Below, one piece after another: positions 48,795 through 59,058 of a stretch of 64,000 bases of DNA. Each line of letters begins with the position of its first letter. Position 1 is the first letter of the stretch. Under the pieces are notes generated by a model. It was given only the letters and a program-made list of their open reading frames with translations, was not told the DNA's origin and did not search any database. A program made the translations under genes and the position numbers. The DNA is from Hominenteromicrobium mulieris. GTDB taxonomy: Bacteria; Bacillota; Clostridia; Oscillospirales; Acutalibacteraceae. Where the stretch lies: the NCBI GenBank assembly GCA_021029595.1, contig JAJJOY010000004.1:185543-249542 (forward strand), in the 5' to 3' direction.

Positions 48795-51200
48795 TTACTG
48801 TCTGAGTGTTTGTACGCCGTGCGCAGGCTCCGGGCAAGGCGTATTCGGCTTGGTTTCTCTGTTTAAAAGCCCGGGCATGGCGATGGGCAGCACCTCATCG
48901 ATACGGCGCACCGGCACAAACCGCACGTTATCCTTGACGACCTGATCGACCTCGGCGAGATCCGCGATGTTCCCGTGCGGGATGATGACGGTCTTCATGC
49001 CGTTTTTATACGCCGCCATGGATTTTTCGCGCAGGCCGCCGATGGGCAGCACGCGCCCCTGCAGCGTGATCTCACCCGTCATGGCGATGTCGTACGCGAT
49101 GGGCTCTTCGCACAGCGCGGACGTGACGGCGGTTGCCATGGCGATACCGGCAGACGGACCGTCCTTCGGTACGGCGCCCTCCGGCGCGTGGATGTGAATA
49201 TCCTTTTTCGCGTAGAAATCCGGGCTGATGCCGAGCGTTTCCGCGCGGGTGCGAATGCAAGTGATCGCCGTTGTGGCGGATTCCTTCATCACATCGCCGA
49301 GCGAGCCGGTGAGCTGAATTTTGCCCGTGCCGTTCATCACGGCAACTTCGATGGGCAGCAGCTCGCCGCCGACGCTTGTCCACGCAAGACCGTTCACAAG
49401 GCCGATCTCGTCGCGGCGCTCTTCTTTATCCTTCGCAAACTTTGCCGGGCCGAGCAGGTCTTCAAGGTCGGCGGGCTTCACGGAATAAGACTTGAAATCT
49501 TCCTCCGTGACGATGCGGCGCGCGACTTTGCGGCAAATGGTGCCGATGGTGCGCTCCAATGTGCGCACACCGGCTTCGCGGGTGTAGTCTTCGATGATTG
49601 CGTGCAGTGCCTTCGGTGTAAAGCGCAGCTGCGCCGCCTTGATGCCGTGCTTTTTCAGCTGCTTGGGCACCAAATATTTCGAGGCAATGTGGAACTTTTC
49701 CTCCGCCGTGTAGCTGCCGAGCGTAATGACGTCCATGCGGTCGTAGAGCGGGCCCGGAATGGCGGAAGCGTCGTTTGCCGTGGTGACAAACAGCACGTGG
49801 CTGAGGTCGAACGGCAGGTCGATGTAATGGTCCTGGAACGCGCTGTTCTGTTCGGGATCGAGCACCTCAAGCAGCGATGCGGACGGATCGCCCTTGAAGC
49901 TCTGACCGAGCTTATCGATCTCATCGAGCAGGATGAGGGGGTTATTCGTGCCCGCCTGCTTCACAGCCGCCATAATGCGGCCCGGCATGGAGCCGACGTA
50001 GGTGCGGCGATGGCCCATGATGTCCGCTTCGTCGCGCACGCCGCCGAGGGAAACACGCACATATTTGCGGCCGGTCGCCTCGGCGATAGAGCGCGCAATG
50101 GACGTTTTGCCAACGCCCGGCGGGCCGACAAGGCAAATGATCTGCCCCGTCGCCTGGTCAGAGAGCTTGCGCACGGCGAGCGTCTCCAAAAATCTTGCTT
50201 TAACCTTTTCCATGCCGTAATGGTCGCGGTTGAGAATTTTCTCCGCGCGGTCGAGGTCCAAGCGCTCTTTGGAGCTCGTGTTCCACGGCAGCTCAAGGCA
50301 CGTTTCGAGGTACACGCGCATGACGGAGCCCTCATGCGAGCCGTATGGCATTTTGGCGAGGCGATCGCACTCTTTTAAGAGCTTTTCGCGCGCGACCTGC
50401 GGCAGGTTTAATTTTTCTATTCTCTGGCGGAATTCGTCGGATTCCTCCTGCGGGTTATCCTCTTCACCAAGCTCGCTTGCAATGGCGCGCATCTGCTCGC
50501 GCAGCATGTAAACGCGCTGATTTTCATCCATTTGCTCCTGCGCCTTTTGCGAAATCTCACGTTCGAGCGATAGTACTTTGATTTCATCGCTCAAAATATC
50601 ATTGAGTTTTGCAATGCGCTTTTCCGGGTGGAGCTCGTCGAGAATGCACTGCTTCTGCTCGAAATCGAGCGAGATGTTCGCTGCGATAAAGTCGGCCAAA
50701 TCACCGCAGTCCTTCTGCTGCATAACGCCGAGCAGAATATCCGGCGGCACCTGACGGAACCAGCGGATGTACTCTTCAAATCTCTCCTGTGCAATGCGGC
50801 TGAGCGCTTCCGTTCTTGCGGTGTGGCGTGCGGCGATCGGCTTGCACACGCACACGCTGCCCGTGAGGTACGGCTCATTTTGCACAACGGACATAATCTC
50901 CGCGCGCTCGATGCCTTCCACATGCAACTTGATGCCGTTATCTGCGGTGTGTACCACCTGCTTGATGCGGGCGACGACACCGATTTTATAGAGGTCTTCC
51001 GCCATGGGCTCGCTTTCCGAAAGGTCAGTCTGCGTGACGATGAACAGCTCGCGGCTATCCGTATCCAGTGCCGCTTTGGCGGCCAGAACGGACTTTTTTC
51101 TGCCGATATCGAACTGCACGATCATGCCGGGGAACACGACGAGTCCGCGTACGGCGAGTACCGGCAGAACTCTCTCTTCCTCAAGTATGGTTTCTTTCAT
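48795..51200 (-). CDS. lon: ATP-dependent protease Lon
   Basis: 801 aa, full length. LON substrate domain (LPVLAVRGLVVFPGM), Walker A GPPGVGKTS (about 364), Walker B LILLDEIDKL (about 425), catalytic Ser in KDGPSAGIAMATA (about 684) and Lys in GLREKSMAAY (about 727). Degrades damaged and regulatory proteins. A long frame on the opposite strand is only its shadow. Confidence 0.97.
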   Translation of the reverse strand: MKETILEEERVLPVLAVRGLVVFPGMIVQFDIGRKKSVLAAKAALDTDSRELFIVTQTDLSESEPMAEDLYKIGVVARIKQVVHTADNGIKLHVEGIERAEIMSVVQNEPYLTGSVCVCKPIAARHTARTEALSRIAQERFEEYIRWFRQVPPDILLGVMQQKDCGDLADFIAANISLDFEQKQCILDELHPEKRIAKLNDILSDEIKVLSLEREISQKAQEQMDENQRVYMLREQMRAIASELGEEDNPQEESDEFRQRIEKLNLPQVAREKLLKECDRLAKMPYGSHEGSVMRVYLETCLELPWNTSSKERLDLDRAEKILNRDHYGMEKVKARFLETLAVRKLSDQATGQIICLVGPPGVGKTSIARSIAEATGRKYVRVSLGGVRDEADIMGHRRTYVGSMPGRIMAAVKQAGTNNPLILLDEIDKLGQSFKGDPSASLLEVLDPEQNSAFQDHYIDLPFDLSHVLFVTTANDASAIPGPLYDRMDVITLGSYTAEEKFHIASKYLVPKQLKKHGIKAAQLRFTPKALHAIIEDYTREAGVRTLERTIGTICRKVARRIVTEEDFKSYSVKPADLEDLLGPAKFAKDKEERRDEIGLVNGLAWTSVGGELLPIEVAVMNGTGKIQLTGSLGDVMKESATTAITCIRTRAETLGISPDFYAKKDIHIHAPEGAVPKDGPSAGIAMATAVTSALCEEPIAYDIAMTGEITLQGRVLPIGGLREKSMAAYKNGMKTVIIPHGNIADLAEVDQVVKDNVRFVPVRRIDEVLPIAMPGLLNRETKPNTPCPEPAHGVQTLRQ

Positions 51201-51272
51201 AAAATTATCAAATCCTTATAAATCAGACAAGGCTGCGCAGCAGGGATCGCTGCACAGCCTGTATGATGATCA

Positions 51273-52595
51273 CTATGATGCCGAATCCTTGCGAGCGCGC
51301 CGTTTGGGTTGTGTCATTTTGATCTTTACCGGGACGCGGTCGGGATTGTGCACGATTTCAGGCGCAGCGCCGTTCTCTACCGAATCCTTGGTAACGGTGA
51401 TCTTTTCGATCGTATAATCGCTCGGGACCTCAAACATCAGGTTCTTCAGCGTATCTTCCATAATGGAACGCAGGCCACGGGCGCCGGTCTTGCGGGCAAT
51501 GGTTTTTTCCGCAATGGCGTCAAGCGCTTCGGGTGTGAACTCCAAATCGACCTTATCAAGGTCAAAGAGCTTCTTATACTGGCTGACAAGGCAGTTTTTC
51601 GGCTCTGTGAGGATGCGCACAAGTGCGGCTTTGTCGAGGTCGCTCAGCGCGGTGATGACCGGCAGACGACCGACAAGCTCCGGGATGAGGCCGAACTTGA
51701 CGAGGTCGTGCGGGGTAACTTCTTTCATCCACTCCGTGTTATCAAGCTCGTCTTTGCTCTTGATGACCGAGTTAAAGCCCAGCGTCTGCGCTTCGGTGCG
51801 GCGCTGAATGACGCTTTTAAGGCCGTCGAACGCACCGCCGCAGATGAAGAGGATGTTCGAGGTATCGATGTTGATGACCTCCTGCTGCGGGTGCTTTCTG
51901 CCGCCCTTTGGCGGGACTCCGGCAATGGTGCCCTCCAGAATTTTGAGCAGTGCCTGCTGCACGCCCTCGCCGCTGACGTCACGCGTGATGGACGGGTTTT
52001 CGGACTTTCTGGAGATCTTATCGATCTCATCGACATAGATGATGCCGTGCTCGGCACGCTCAATGTCGTAATCTGCTGCCTGAATGAGACGCAGCAGGAT
52101 GTTTTCAACGTCTTCGCCGACATAGCCGGCTTCCGTCAGAGTCGTTGCGTCCGCAATGGCGAACGGAACGTCCAAAAGCTTTGCAAGCGTCTGCGCAAGA
52201 TAGGTCTTGCCGACGCCGGTGGGACCAAGCAGCAGCACGTTGCTCTTTGCAATCTCCACGCCGCCGTCTTCACCGCTGAAGAAAATGCGCTTATAGTGGT
52301 TATAGACCGCCACCGCGAGCGTCATTTTGGCTTCATCCTGCCCGATGACGTATTCATCGAGCTGCTTTTTGATCTCCTGCGGCTTCGGCAGCACCATTTC
52401 GGCGCGCGGCTCGTTTTTCGGCTGCGGGCGGCCGCGGTGGAGAGAATCTTCATCCGCGATGATGTCCATGCAGAGCTCTACGCATTCGTCACAGATATAC
52501 ACGCCGTTGCCGGAGATCAGGCGCTTTGCCTGCGACTGCGGCTTCCCGCAGAAGGAGCAGCGCACTTCGTTATCATTTCCGAAATTATTCGGCAT
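51273..52595 (-). CDS. clpX: ClpX unfoldase
   Basis: 440 aa. Zinc-binding domain CSFCGKPQ...CDECVELC (about 13-44), Walker [13 protein letters not shown] (about 120), GYVG pore loop (about 158), Walker [12 protein letters not shown] (about 185) and the sensor region [13 protein letters not shown]. Feeds substrates to ClpP, whose gene is immediately upstream. Confidence 0.97.
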   Translation of the reverse strand: MPNNFGNDNEVRCSFCGKPQSQAKRLISGNGVYICDECVELCMDIIADEDSLHRGRPQPKNEPRAEMVLPKPQEIKKQLDEYVIGQDEAKMTLAVAVYNHYKRIFFSGEDGGVEIAKSNVLLLGPTGVGKTYLAQTLAKLLDVPFAIADATTLTEAGYVGEDVENILLRLIQAADYDIERAEHGIIYVDEIDKISRKSENPSITRDVSGEGVQQALLKILEGTIAGVPPKGGRKHPQQEVINIDTSNILFICGGAFDGLKSVIQRRTEAQTLGFNSVIKSKDELDNTEWMKEVTPHDLVKFGLIPELVGRLPVITALSDLDKAALVRILTEPKNCLVSQYKKLFDLDKVDLEFTPEALDAIAEKTIARKTGARGLRSIMEDTLKNLMFEVPSDYTIEKITVTKDSVENGAAPEIVHNPDRVPVKIKMTQPKRRARKDSAS

Positions 52596-52612
52596 GAAAA
52601 CACGCCCTTTCG

Positions 52613-53200
52613 TTATTTCGATTTCGTTGCGATAACCTTATCAATAAGGCCGTACTCCATGGCCTGCTGTGCGGTCATGAAGTTATCGCGCTCCGTATCC
52701 TTGCAGATGACTTCGTACGGCTGACCCGTACGCTCTGCGAGGATGGTGTTGAGGCTCTTCTTCTTCTGAAGAATACGTTCTGCCTGAATCTGGATATCCG
52801 TAGCCTGACCCTGCGCACCGCCGGACGGCTGATGGATCATAATCTCGGCGTTCGGCAGCGCATAACGCTTGCCCTTTGCGCCGGCAGCCAGCAGGAACGC
52901 ACCCATGGAAGCTGCCATGCCCATGCAGATGGTGGAAACATCGCACTTGATGTACTGCATGGTATCATAAATCGCCATGCCGGCCGTGATGACGCCGCCG
53001 GGGCTGTTGATATACAGGCTGATGTCCTTATCGGGGTCCTGACCCTCGAGATACAGAAGCTGTGCTACGACAAGGCTTGCCGTGGTGTCGTTCACCTCGT
53101 CGTTCAGCATGATGATTCTATCGTTGAGAAGACGGGAGAAAATATCGTAGGAACGCTCTCCTCTGCTCGTCTGCTCCACAACATAAGGTACCAAACTCAT
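52613..53200 (-). CDS. clpP: ClpP protease
   Basis: 195 aa. Catalytic Ser in [13 protein letters not shown] (about 98), His in [13 protein letters not shown] (about 123) and Asp in CKDTERDNF (about 172). Forms the barrel for ClpX, with which it is in operon (17 bases apart). Confidence 0.97.
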   Translation of the reverse strand: MSLVPYVVEQTSRGERSYDIFSRLLNDRIIMLNDEVNDTTASLVVAQLLYLEGQDPDKDISLYINSPGGVITAGMAIYDTMQYIKCDVSTICMGMAASMGAFLLAAGAKGKRYALPNAEIMIHQPSGGAQGQATDIQIQAERILQKKKSLNTILAERTGQPYEVICKDTERDNFMTAQQAMEYGLIDKVIATKSK

Positions 53201-53233
53201 CGTACAAACTCCTTTCGCGCTTCTTTTGCTTCG

Positions 53234-53264
53234 CCCGCTGTCCGATGCAGGGACAGCGGGCGAA
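53234..53264. terminator. Hairpin between tig and clpP
   Basis: CGCCCGCTGTCC/GGACAGCGGGCG stem with a six-base loop. It lacks a T tract, so it may attenuate rather than stop. Confidence 0.55.
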
Positions 53265-53317
53265 AGAAGCGATATATGATATGCTGTTACTATAATACTA
53301 ACCGTAAAGGCGGTAAA

Positions 53318-54694
53318 TTATTCCTCGGTCTTAGCTTCAGCTGTTTCCTCGGTTTTTTCTTCCGCTGCCTTCTTGGTGCTCTTTCTTCTGGTGGTCTTCT
53401 TTGCCGGCTTTTCTGCTTTTACGGAAGCGTTTTCCTTAACAAAGTCGATCGCCTTCTGGTTTTTAAGGTCTGCTCTGATCTGCGTCTCTGCAACGAGGTT
53501 CTTGATCTGCGCGACTTCCATATTGTACTGCTTTGCGAGTTTCTCGTATTCTTCCTCAACAGCCTCATCGGAAACTTCGAGGTTCTCAAGCTCAGCAATC
53601 TTCTCAAGTGCGAGTCTCAGCTTAAGCTGCTTCTCGGACTGCGGTCTGAACTGCTCCTTGATGGCGTTGACGTCCATGCCGGTGTACTTGAGATAGGTCT
53701 CGAGGTTCAGTCCCTGAGACTGGAGGCGGTATGCGAAGTTGTTGATGCTCTCCTCAACTTCCTGCTCGTACATCTCTTCCGGAATCTCGCCCTGTACCTT
53801 CTCGATGAGTGCATCAAAGATCTGGTTCTCAACGTTCATCTCTTCCTGCTTCTCGCGGTCGCTCTGCAGCTTCTCGCGGAGGCTGTTCTTGTACTCGTCG
53901 AGCGTATCGAACTCGCTTACGTCCTTTGCGAACTCATCGTCGAGGGTCGGGAGCTCCTTGCGCTTGATCTGGTGCAGCTTGATCTTGAAGGTCGCGTCCT
54001 TGCCCTTGAGCTCTTCTGCCTGATAGTCCTCCGGGAACTTCACGCTGATCTCGAACTCGTCGCCGACTTCATGGCCGACGACCTGATCTTCAAAGCCCGG
54101 GATAAACTGACCGGAGCCGAGGGAAAGCTCGAAGCCTTCCGCTTTGCCGCCCTCGAAAGCCTTGCCGTCGCAGAAGCCCTCGAAATCGATGACTGCGGTG
54201 TCGCCCGTAAGCGCGCCTCTGTTATCGACGTCGACCATTCTGGAGTTTCTGTCCTGAACCTTTACGAGCTCTGCGCTGACGTCTTCATCCGTAACTTCGA
54301 CATTCTTCTTCGTAGCCTCGATGCCCTTGTAGCCTTCAATGGTAATCACCGGCTTCACAACAACGGTGAGCTTCAGCTCGATGCCGTTCTCGCGGGAAAC
54401 GGAGGTAACGTCCGCATTGGAAACCGCGATGACTTCCAGACCGGAAGCTTCGATAGCGTCCTGCATAGCCGGGCGATAGAGCTTGTCCACAGCAGCTTCA
54501 AAGAACACGTTTTCGCCGTACATCTTCTCGATGACGGATCTCGGAGCATGACCCTTGCGGAAGCCCGGAACAGACATCTTCTTGCCCTCGGTCTTTGCGA
54601 CCTCGGAGAGTGCTTTGTTGAAATCTTCAGCGGAGATTTCGACCTCCAGCTCATACTTGTTGGTTTCGGTTTTGTTGGTTGCCTTTAAGTTCAT
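53318..54694 (-). CDS. tig: Trigger factor
   Basis: 458 aa. Ribosome-binding signature SVPGFRKGHAPRSVIEKMYG (about 43-62), PPIase-like middle (TGDTAVIDFEGFCDGKAFEGG), helical C-terminal arms, and a lysine/glutamate-rich tail (TTRRKSTKKAAEEKTEE) longer than in most relatives. Chaperone of nascent chains. Heads the tig-clpP-clpX-lon-engB protein-quality block. Confidence 0.96.
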   Translation of the reverse strand: MNLKATNKTETNKYELEVEISAEDFNKALSEVAKTEGKKMSVPGFRKGHAPRSVIEKMYGENVFFEAAVDKLYRPAMQDAIEASGLEVIAVSNADVTSVSRENGIELKLTVVVKPVITIEGYKGIEATKKNVEVTDEDVSAELVKVQDRNSRMVDVDNRGALTGDTAVIDFEGFCDGKAFEGGKAEGFELSLGSGQFIPGFEDQVVGHEVGDEFEISVKFPEDYQAEELKGKDATFKIKLHQIKRKELPTLDDEFAKDVSEFDTLDEYKNSLREKLQSDREKQEEMNVENQIFDALIEKVQGEIPEEMYEQEVEESINNFAYRLQSQGLNLETYLKYTGMDVNAIKEQFRPQSEKQLKLRLALEKIAELENLEVSDEAVEEEYEKLAKQYNMEVAQIKNLVAETQIRADLKNQKAIDFVKENASVKAEKPAKKTTRRKSTKKAAEEKTEETAEAKTEE

Positions 54695-54851
54695 TTCCTT
54701 CTATCCTCTCAAAAATAAATTACAATTTTATTTGGAACACGCGGGCGGATATACCCGTAATGCGCGATACCTTTTGACATTATAGCACACCTGTGCCGAA
54801 TATTCCAGACAAACCTTTGAATTTTTTGATATTTTATAATTTGTTAAAAAT

Positions 54852-55559
54852 TCAGCCGATTTCTGCGTCTTTTCGCACCAATTTCGGGGTGAAACGGATA
54901 TAATCACACGAGACAAGGTGCATTTTTATGCCCCCATATTCACCAAGCGGCGCTTTTTTTGCGGCGTGATCGCCGTGAATGTGCCCGTAGTAGCACTCCT
55001 TTACGCCGTATGCCTGCATCGTATCCAGCAATTCCCGGCACTGTGCGGTATCGTACGCCGGCGGGTAATGCAGGAACACGACGGGTGTGCCGCCGAGGGC
55101 TTTTGCGGCGTTTAAGGACGCGATGAGACGCCCGTTTTCGCGCGCGACGATTTTTTTATCCTCTGCCGTTTCGGCGTTATAGAGCCAGCCGCGCGTGCCG
55201 CAGACCGTAATGTCCCCCACACGCTCGGCGGAATTGAACACGAGCCGCATCGTTTTGAAGCCCTTTTGCGCAAAGAATGTCTCGATCTTGTTGCGCGTGG
55301 ACCACCAGTAATCGTGGTTGCCTTTTAACAACAGCTTTTTGCCCGGCAGACTTTCGATGAACGCGAAATCCTTTCCGGTCTCTTCCAGCCGCATGCCCCA
55401 GGAAATATCCCCGGCGATGACGACGGTATCCTCTTCGGTAACGAGGGCGCGCCAGTTTTTCTCCAGCCGCTCCACATAGTTTTCCCAGCCACGGAACACA
55501 TCCATCGGCTTATCTGTACCAAGGGAAAGGTGCAGATCGGCGATCGCGTACAGCGCCAT
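54852..55559 (-). CDS. Metallophosphoesterase
   Basis: 235 aa from ATG 55,559, one base after the thrC stop; a longer frame into thrC is not used. Metal motifs DLHLS (8-12), GDISWG (about 51), KGNHDYWW (about 76), HYPP and GHIHG (about 190). Broad phosphodiesterase fold; substrate unknown. Confidence 0.9.
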   Translation of the reverse strand: MALYAIADLHLSLGTDKPMDVFRGWENYVERLEKNWRALVTEEDTVVIAGDISWGMRLEETGKDFAFIESLPGKKLLLKGNHDYWWSTRNKIETFFAQKGFKTMRLVFNSAERVGDITVCGTRGWLYNAETAEDKKIVARENGRLIASLNAAKALGGTPVVFLHYPPAYDTAQCRELLDTMQAYGVKECYYGHIHGDHAAKKAPLGEYGGIKMHLVSCDYIRFTPKLVRKDAEIG

Positions 55560-55560
55560 T

Positions 55561-57051
55561 TTACACTCTGACCGTTTCGCGCACAAAATCTGCCATATCG
55601 GCAGCGGCGCAGGTGTTTTCAAAGCGGACGGGCTTCGTCCTTAACGCTGTGATTGGCGCAGGGATCTTTGTGTTTGAAAGCTTCGCGAGCAGCTCGGCCT
55701 CCGCAAACGGATCTGCGGGCTTTTCGCAATCGAACGCGTCGAGCACGCTGTCCGGGAATTTATACGGGCTTGCAGTGGAAGCGATGACGGCGGGCGTGTT
55801 GTCGCCGGTCTCTTTCAAATACTGCTCGTAAACGCCGACCGCGACCGCCGTGTGCGTATCGCACAGGTAGCCGTCTTTTTCAAACGTATTGCGGATGACT
55901 TCAACGGTTTCCTTATCGTCACAGCAGCCGCCGTAGAACAGCGCGCGTACGGCATCGGCCGTTGCGGCGTCTACGGTGTATGCGCCGCCGCTTTGCAGGG
56001 CGTTCATCCAGCCCGTAAGCTTTTCGGTGTCTTCGCCGCACAAGTGGTAGAGCAGTCTTTCCAGATTGCTGGAGACCAGAATATCCATGGACGGCGAAAT
56101 GGTGGTATAAAACGCGCGCTTTTTGTCGTACGTACCGGTGCGGATAAAATCCGTCAGCACGTTGTTGCTGTTCGACGCGCAGATAAACTTGTGTACCGGC
56201 AGACCCATGCGCTTTGCATAGTAGGAAGCGAGGATGTTGCCGAAGTTGCCCGTGGGCACGACGACGTTGATTGCATCGCCCATCTTAATTTTCTTCGCAT
56301 TCACAAGGTCGAGGTACGCGGAGAAATAGTAGACGATCTGCGGCAGCAAGCGGCCCCAATTGATAGAGTTCGCACTGGAGAACATCTTGTTGTGCTGCGC
56401 AAACTCGGCCTTGAGCGCGGGATCGGTGAAAATTTTCTTCACGCCGGTCTGTGCGTCGTCAAAGTTGCCGTGGATGGCGCACACGCAGACGTTTTCGCCC
56501 TCCTGCGTGTTCATCTGGCGCTTCTGCATGGGGCTGACGCCGTTTTCGGGGTAGAACACGATCATCTCCGTGCCCGCGACGTCCTTAAAGCCCTCGAGCG
56601 CCGCCTTGCCGGTATCGCCGGATGTTGCGACCAGTATGACCGCCGTTTTTCCATCCGCCGTCTTTTTAAGCGAGCGGGTCAAAAGGTGCGGCAGAATTTG
56701 CAGCGCCATGTCTTTAAACGCGCAGGTTGGGCCGTGCCACAGCTCTAAAATATGTTTATTTTCGCCGTGTTTATCGAGAGACACGACCGGTGCGGGGGTA
56801 TTATCGTCAAACTTACCGTCGCCGTAAGCGCTTCCGGCGCACGCTTTAATCTCCTCCGGGGTGAAATCCGTCAGAAAGCGCGAGAGCACGTACTCGGCAC
56901 GGCCGATATAGTCGAGCCCGAGCATGTCGTTTAAGTCCGCTTTCGGGAAGCTCTGCGGAACAAAAAGGCCGCCCTCCTCGGAGATACCCTGTGCGATGGC
57001 CTGCGCCGCCGTCACCTGAAGCGCGGCGTTTCGTGTGCTGTTGTAATTCAT
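55561..57051 (-). CDS. thrC: Threonine synthase
   Basis: 496 aa, the long fungal/gamma-type form. PLP Lys in GPTCAFKDMALQ (about 110), phosphate loop VATSGDTGKAALEG (about 142-155), and VPTGNFGNILASYYAKRMG. Converts O-phosphohomoserine to threonine. Confidence 0.95.
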   Translation of the reverse strand: MNYNSTRNAALQVTAAQAIAQGISEEGGLFVPQSFPKADLNDMLGLDYIGRAEYVLSRFLTDFTPEEIKACAGSAYGDGKFDDNTPAPVVSLDKHGENKHILELWHGPTCAFKDMALQILPHLLTRSLKKTADGKTAVILVATSGDTGKAALEGFKDVAGTEMIVFYPENGVSPMQKRQMNTQEGENVCVCAIHGNFDDAQTGVKKIFTDPALKAEFAQHNKMFSSANSINWGRLLPQIVYYFSAYLDLVNAKKIKMGDAINVVVPTGNFGNILASYYAKRMGLPVHKFICASNSNNVLTDFIRTGTYDKKRAFYTTISPSMDILVSSNLERLLYHLCGEDTEKLTGWMNALQSGGAYTVDAATADAVRALFYGGCCDDKETVEVIRNTFEKDGYLCDTHTAVAVGVYEQYLKETGDNTPAVIASTASPYKFPDSVLDAFDCEKPADPFAEAELLAKLSNTKIPAPITALRTKPVRFENTCAAADMADFVRETVRV

Positions 57052-57093
57052 GGCATCCGCCTCCTAAATCAAGTCAGTCGTATTATACTGTAT

Positions 57094-58029
57094 TCAGGCG
57101 TTCCTGTCAAAGCGTTTGAAGAAAGACGCCGCATTTTCAAAGAAAATTTTATCCACAAGCGCTTCCGGCAGATTATGACGCAGGAAAACGTTTGCAATGT
57201 CCTCTACGGATTCGAGACCCGTAATGCCATGCGGCATGTCGGAGCCGTCAAAATCGCTGCCCATGGCGATGACGTCCGCGCCGCCGAGGGACAAAAAGTG
57301 CTCTGCGTGCGCGAACAGGTCTTCAATGTCCGCCTTTGCCGGGTCATCGTTCAAGAATGCTTTGAAATAGTTGAGACCCACAAGGCCGCCGCGGTTGCAG
57401 ATGATGCGGAACTGGTCGTCCGTGAGGTTTCTCGGGTGCTTGCAGAGCACCTTGGAGTTCGAGTGCGTCGCGATGAACGGGCGCTCGGTGTTTTCGGCCA
57501 CATCATAAAAGAGTGCTTCGGAAGCGTGAGAAACATCAATAACGATGCCCTCTTTTTCCATTTCCTTCACGGCAAGCTTACCGAACGGCGTAAGGCCGAA
57601 CTTATCGCCGGACATGACGCCGCTGCCGATCTCATTGCTGCCGTTCCATGTGAGCGTCATAACACGCACGCCGTTTTCGCGCAGGTGGTGAATATTCTTG
57701 AGATCGCCGGCAACGGCAGAGCCGCCCTCTACGGTCAAAATAAACGCCGTGCCCTGTTTGTCGCCGAGCTTTTCGAGGTCTTCCCCGGTCTCGAGCACGG
57801 TGAACGCGCCCGTCTCGGCCATTTTGCGGAAATAGGCCGCATGGCGATCAAAATACTGCAAAGCCGCAGCGCCGCGCACCGAATCGGGCAGCCACACGGC
57901 GGCGCACTGCACATACGGCGCAAAGCGGTCACCCTTCTTTACGCTGACGTGCAGGTCATTGTCGATCAAAGATTTGTTTTGGTCAAGACACGCTACAAGC
58001 GTGTCGCAGTGCAGGTCAAAATAGCGCAT
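57094..58029 (-). CDS. M19-family (membrane-type) dipeptidase
   Basis: 311 aa from ATG 58,029 (MRYFDLHCDT); three extra residues are possible. Zinc motifs DLHCDT, bridging Glu in LTVEGG (about 108), VIDVSHAS (about 175), THSNSKVL and GSDFDG (about 270). Cleaves dipeptides; no signal peptide is seen, so it acts inside the cell here. Confidence 0.92.
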   Translation of the reverse strand: MRYFDLHCDTLVACLDQNKSLIDNDLHVSVKKGDRFAPYVQCAAVWLPDSVRGAAALQYFDRHAAYFRKMAETGAFTVLETGEDLEKLGDKQGTAFILTVEGGSAVAGDLKNIHHLRENGVRVMTLTWNGSNEIGSGVMSGDKFGLTPFGKLAVKEMEKEGIVIDVSHASEALFYDVAENTERPFIATHSNSKVLCKHPRNLTDDQFRIICNRGGLVGLNYFKAFLNDDPAKADIEDLFAHAEHFLSLGGADVIAMGSDFDGSDMPHGITGLESVEDIANVFLRHNLPEALVDKIFFENAASFFKRFDRNA

Positions 58030-58076
58030 GAAAAGCACCCTTTCGTCATTTTTCGCCTTTGAAAGCGAATTTGATT

Positions 58077-58430
58077 TTAATAAAAAGCGTTTTCGAGATA
58101 TTCGATCTTGACTAACGCTCCGTTTTCGGTAAACACGGCAGCGGCGTCAAAGCGCGGCTGCAAATTCGTTTCGTGGTTGATGAGATAATACTGTGCCGTT
58201 TTGATGACCTTCGCGCGCTTAGAGGGCGTAATGGCTTCAAACGGGTGGCTGAGGCCGTCTGCGCTGCGGGTCTTCACCTCCACAAACGCAAGGTAACGGT
58301 CATTCTGCGCGATGACATCGATCTCGCCGAAGCGGCACTTGAAGTTGCGCTCCACGATCTCGTAGCCTTTTTCTTCCAGATATTCCGCCGTCAGCTGCTC
58401 GCCGAGGCGGCCGGAACCGGTGTTTGGCAT
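58077..58430 (-). CDS. YraN-family endonuclease-like protein
   Basis: 117 aa. LGEQLTAEYLEEKGYEIVERNFKC, GEIDVIAQND and LAFVEVKTRS form the restriction-endonuclease-like core of the UPF0102 family. It follows rnhB with 12 bases between, a common linkage. Confidence 0.93.
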   Translation of the reverse strand: MPNTGSGRLGEQLTAEYLEEKGYEIVERNFKCRFGEIDVIAQNDRYLAFVEVKTRSADGLSHPFEAITPSKRAKVIKTAQYYLINHETNLQPRFDAAAVFTENGALVKIEYLENAFY

Positions 58431-58442
58431 GCGCGCACCTCC

Positions 58443-59039
58443 TCAGCCCAGAATTTTCTTTAAAAACGTCTTGCGGTGGATGGGGCACGGGCCGAATTCA
58501 TGCAGTGCTTCCACATGCACTTTGGTGCCGTAGCCCTTGTGCTTCTCGAAATGATATCCGGGGTATTGCTTTGCGTATTCCAGCATCACGCGGTCTCGGC
58601 TGACTTTCGCCAAGATTGATGCTGCCGCGATGCTGGGACTTTTTGCATCGCCCTTGACGATGGTCTCGCCCGGCACGGGCATGGGCGGCATACGGTTGCC
58701 GTCGATGAGCACATAATCGCACGCTTTCTGCATATTGTCATACGCACGGCGCATGGCGAGATATGTCGCCTGTAAAATGTTAATCTCATCGATCTCTTTT
58801 TCGTCCGCAAAGCCGATACCGTAAGCGACGGCATTTTCTTTAATGACGTCAAAGAGCGCCTCACGCTTTTTTTCGCTCAGCTTTTTGGAATCATTGATGC
58901 CGTCGATGACAAGCCCCTCCGGAAGCCACACGGCAGCTGCGTAAACGGGGCCGGCAAGCGGACCGCGGCCGGCTTCATCGATACCGCAGACGGCGGTATA
59001 GCCTTTTAAATAGGCTTCCTGTTCGAAGGAATAATCCAT
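58443..59039 (-). CDS. rnhB: Ribonuclease HII
   Basis: 198 aa. GIDEAGRGPLAGPVYAAAV carries the catalytic DE pair (about 20-21); NDSKKLS, a central Asp in YVLIDGN and the later SIAAASILAKVSRD segment complete the active site. Removes ribonucleotides and RNA primers from DNA. Confidence 0.95.
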   Translation of the reverse strand: MDYSFEQEAYLKGYTAVCGIDEAGRGPLAGPVYAAAVWLPEGLVIDGINDSKKLSEKKREALFDVIKENAVAYGIGFADEKEIDEINILQATYLAMRRAYDNMQKACDYVLIDGNRMPPMPVPGETIVKGDAKSPSIAAASILAKVSRDRVMLEYAKQYPGYHFEKHKGYGTKVHVEALHEFGPCPIHRKTFLKKILG

Positions 59040-59058
59040 GGAATTTTCCTTTCCGATA

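Noticed and set aside
48975..50378. 467-codon ORF on the + strand
   Set aside because: It is antisense to lon, has no RBS or recognisable domain, and is explained by GC-rich codon bias. The same applies to the long + frames over tig (52,832-54,688), clpX and the radical SAM gene.
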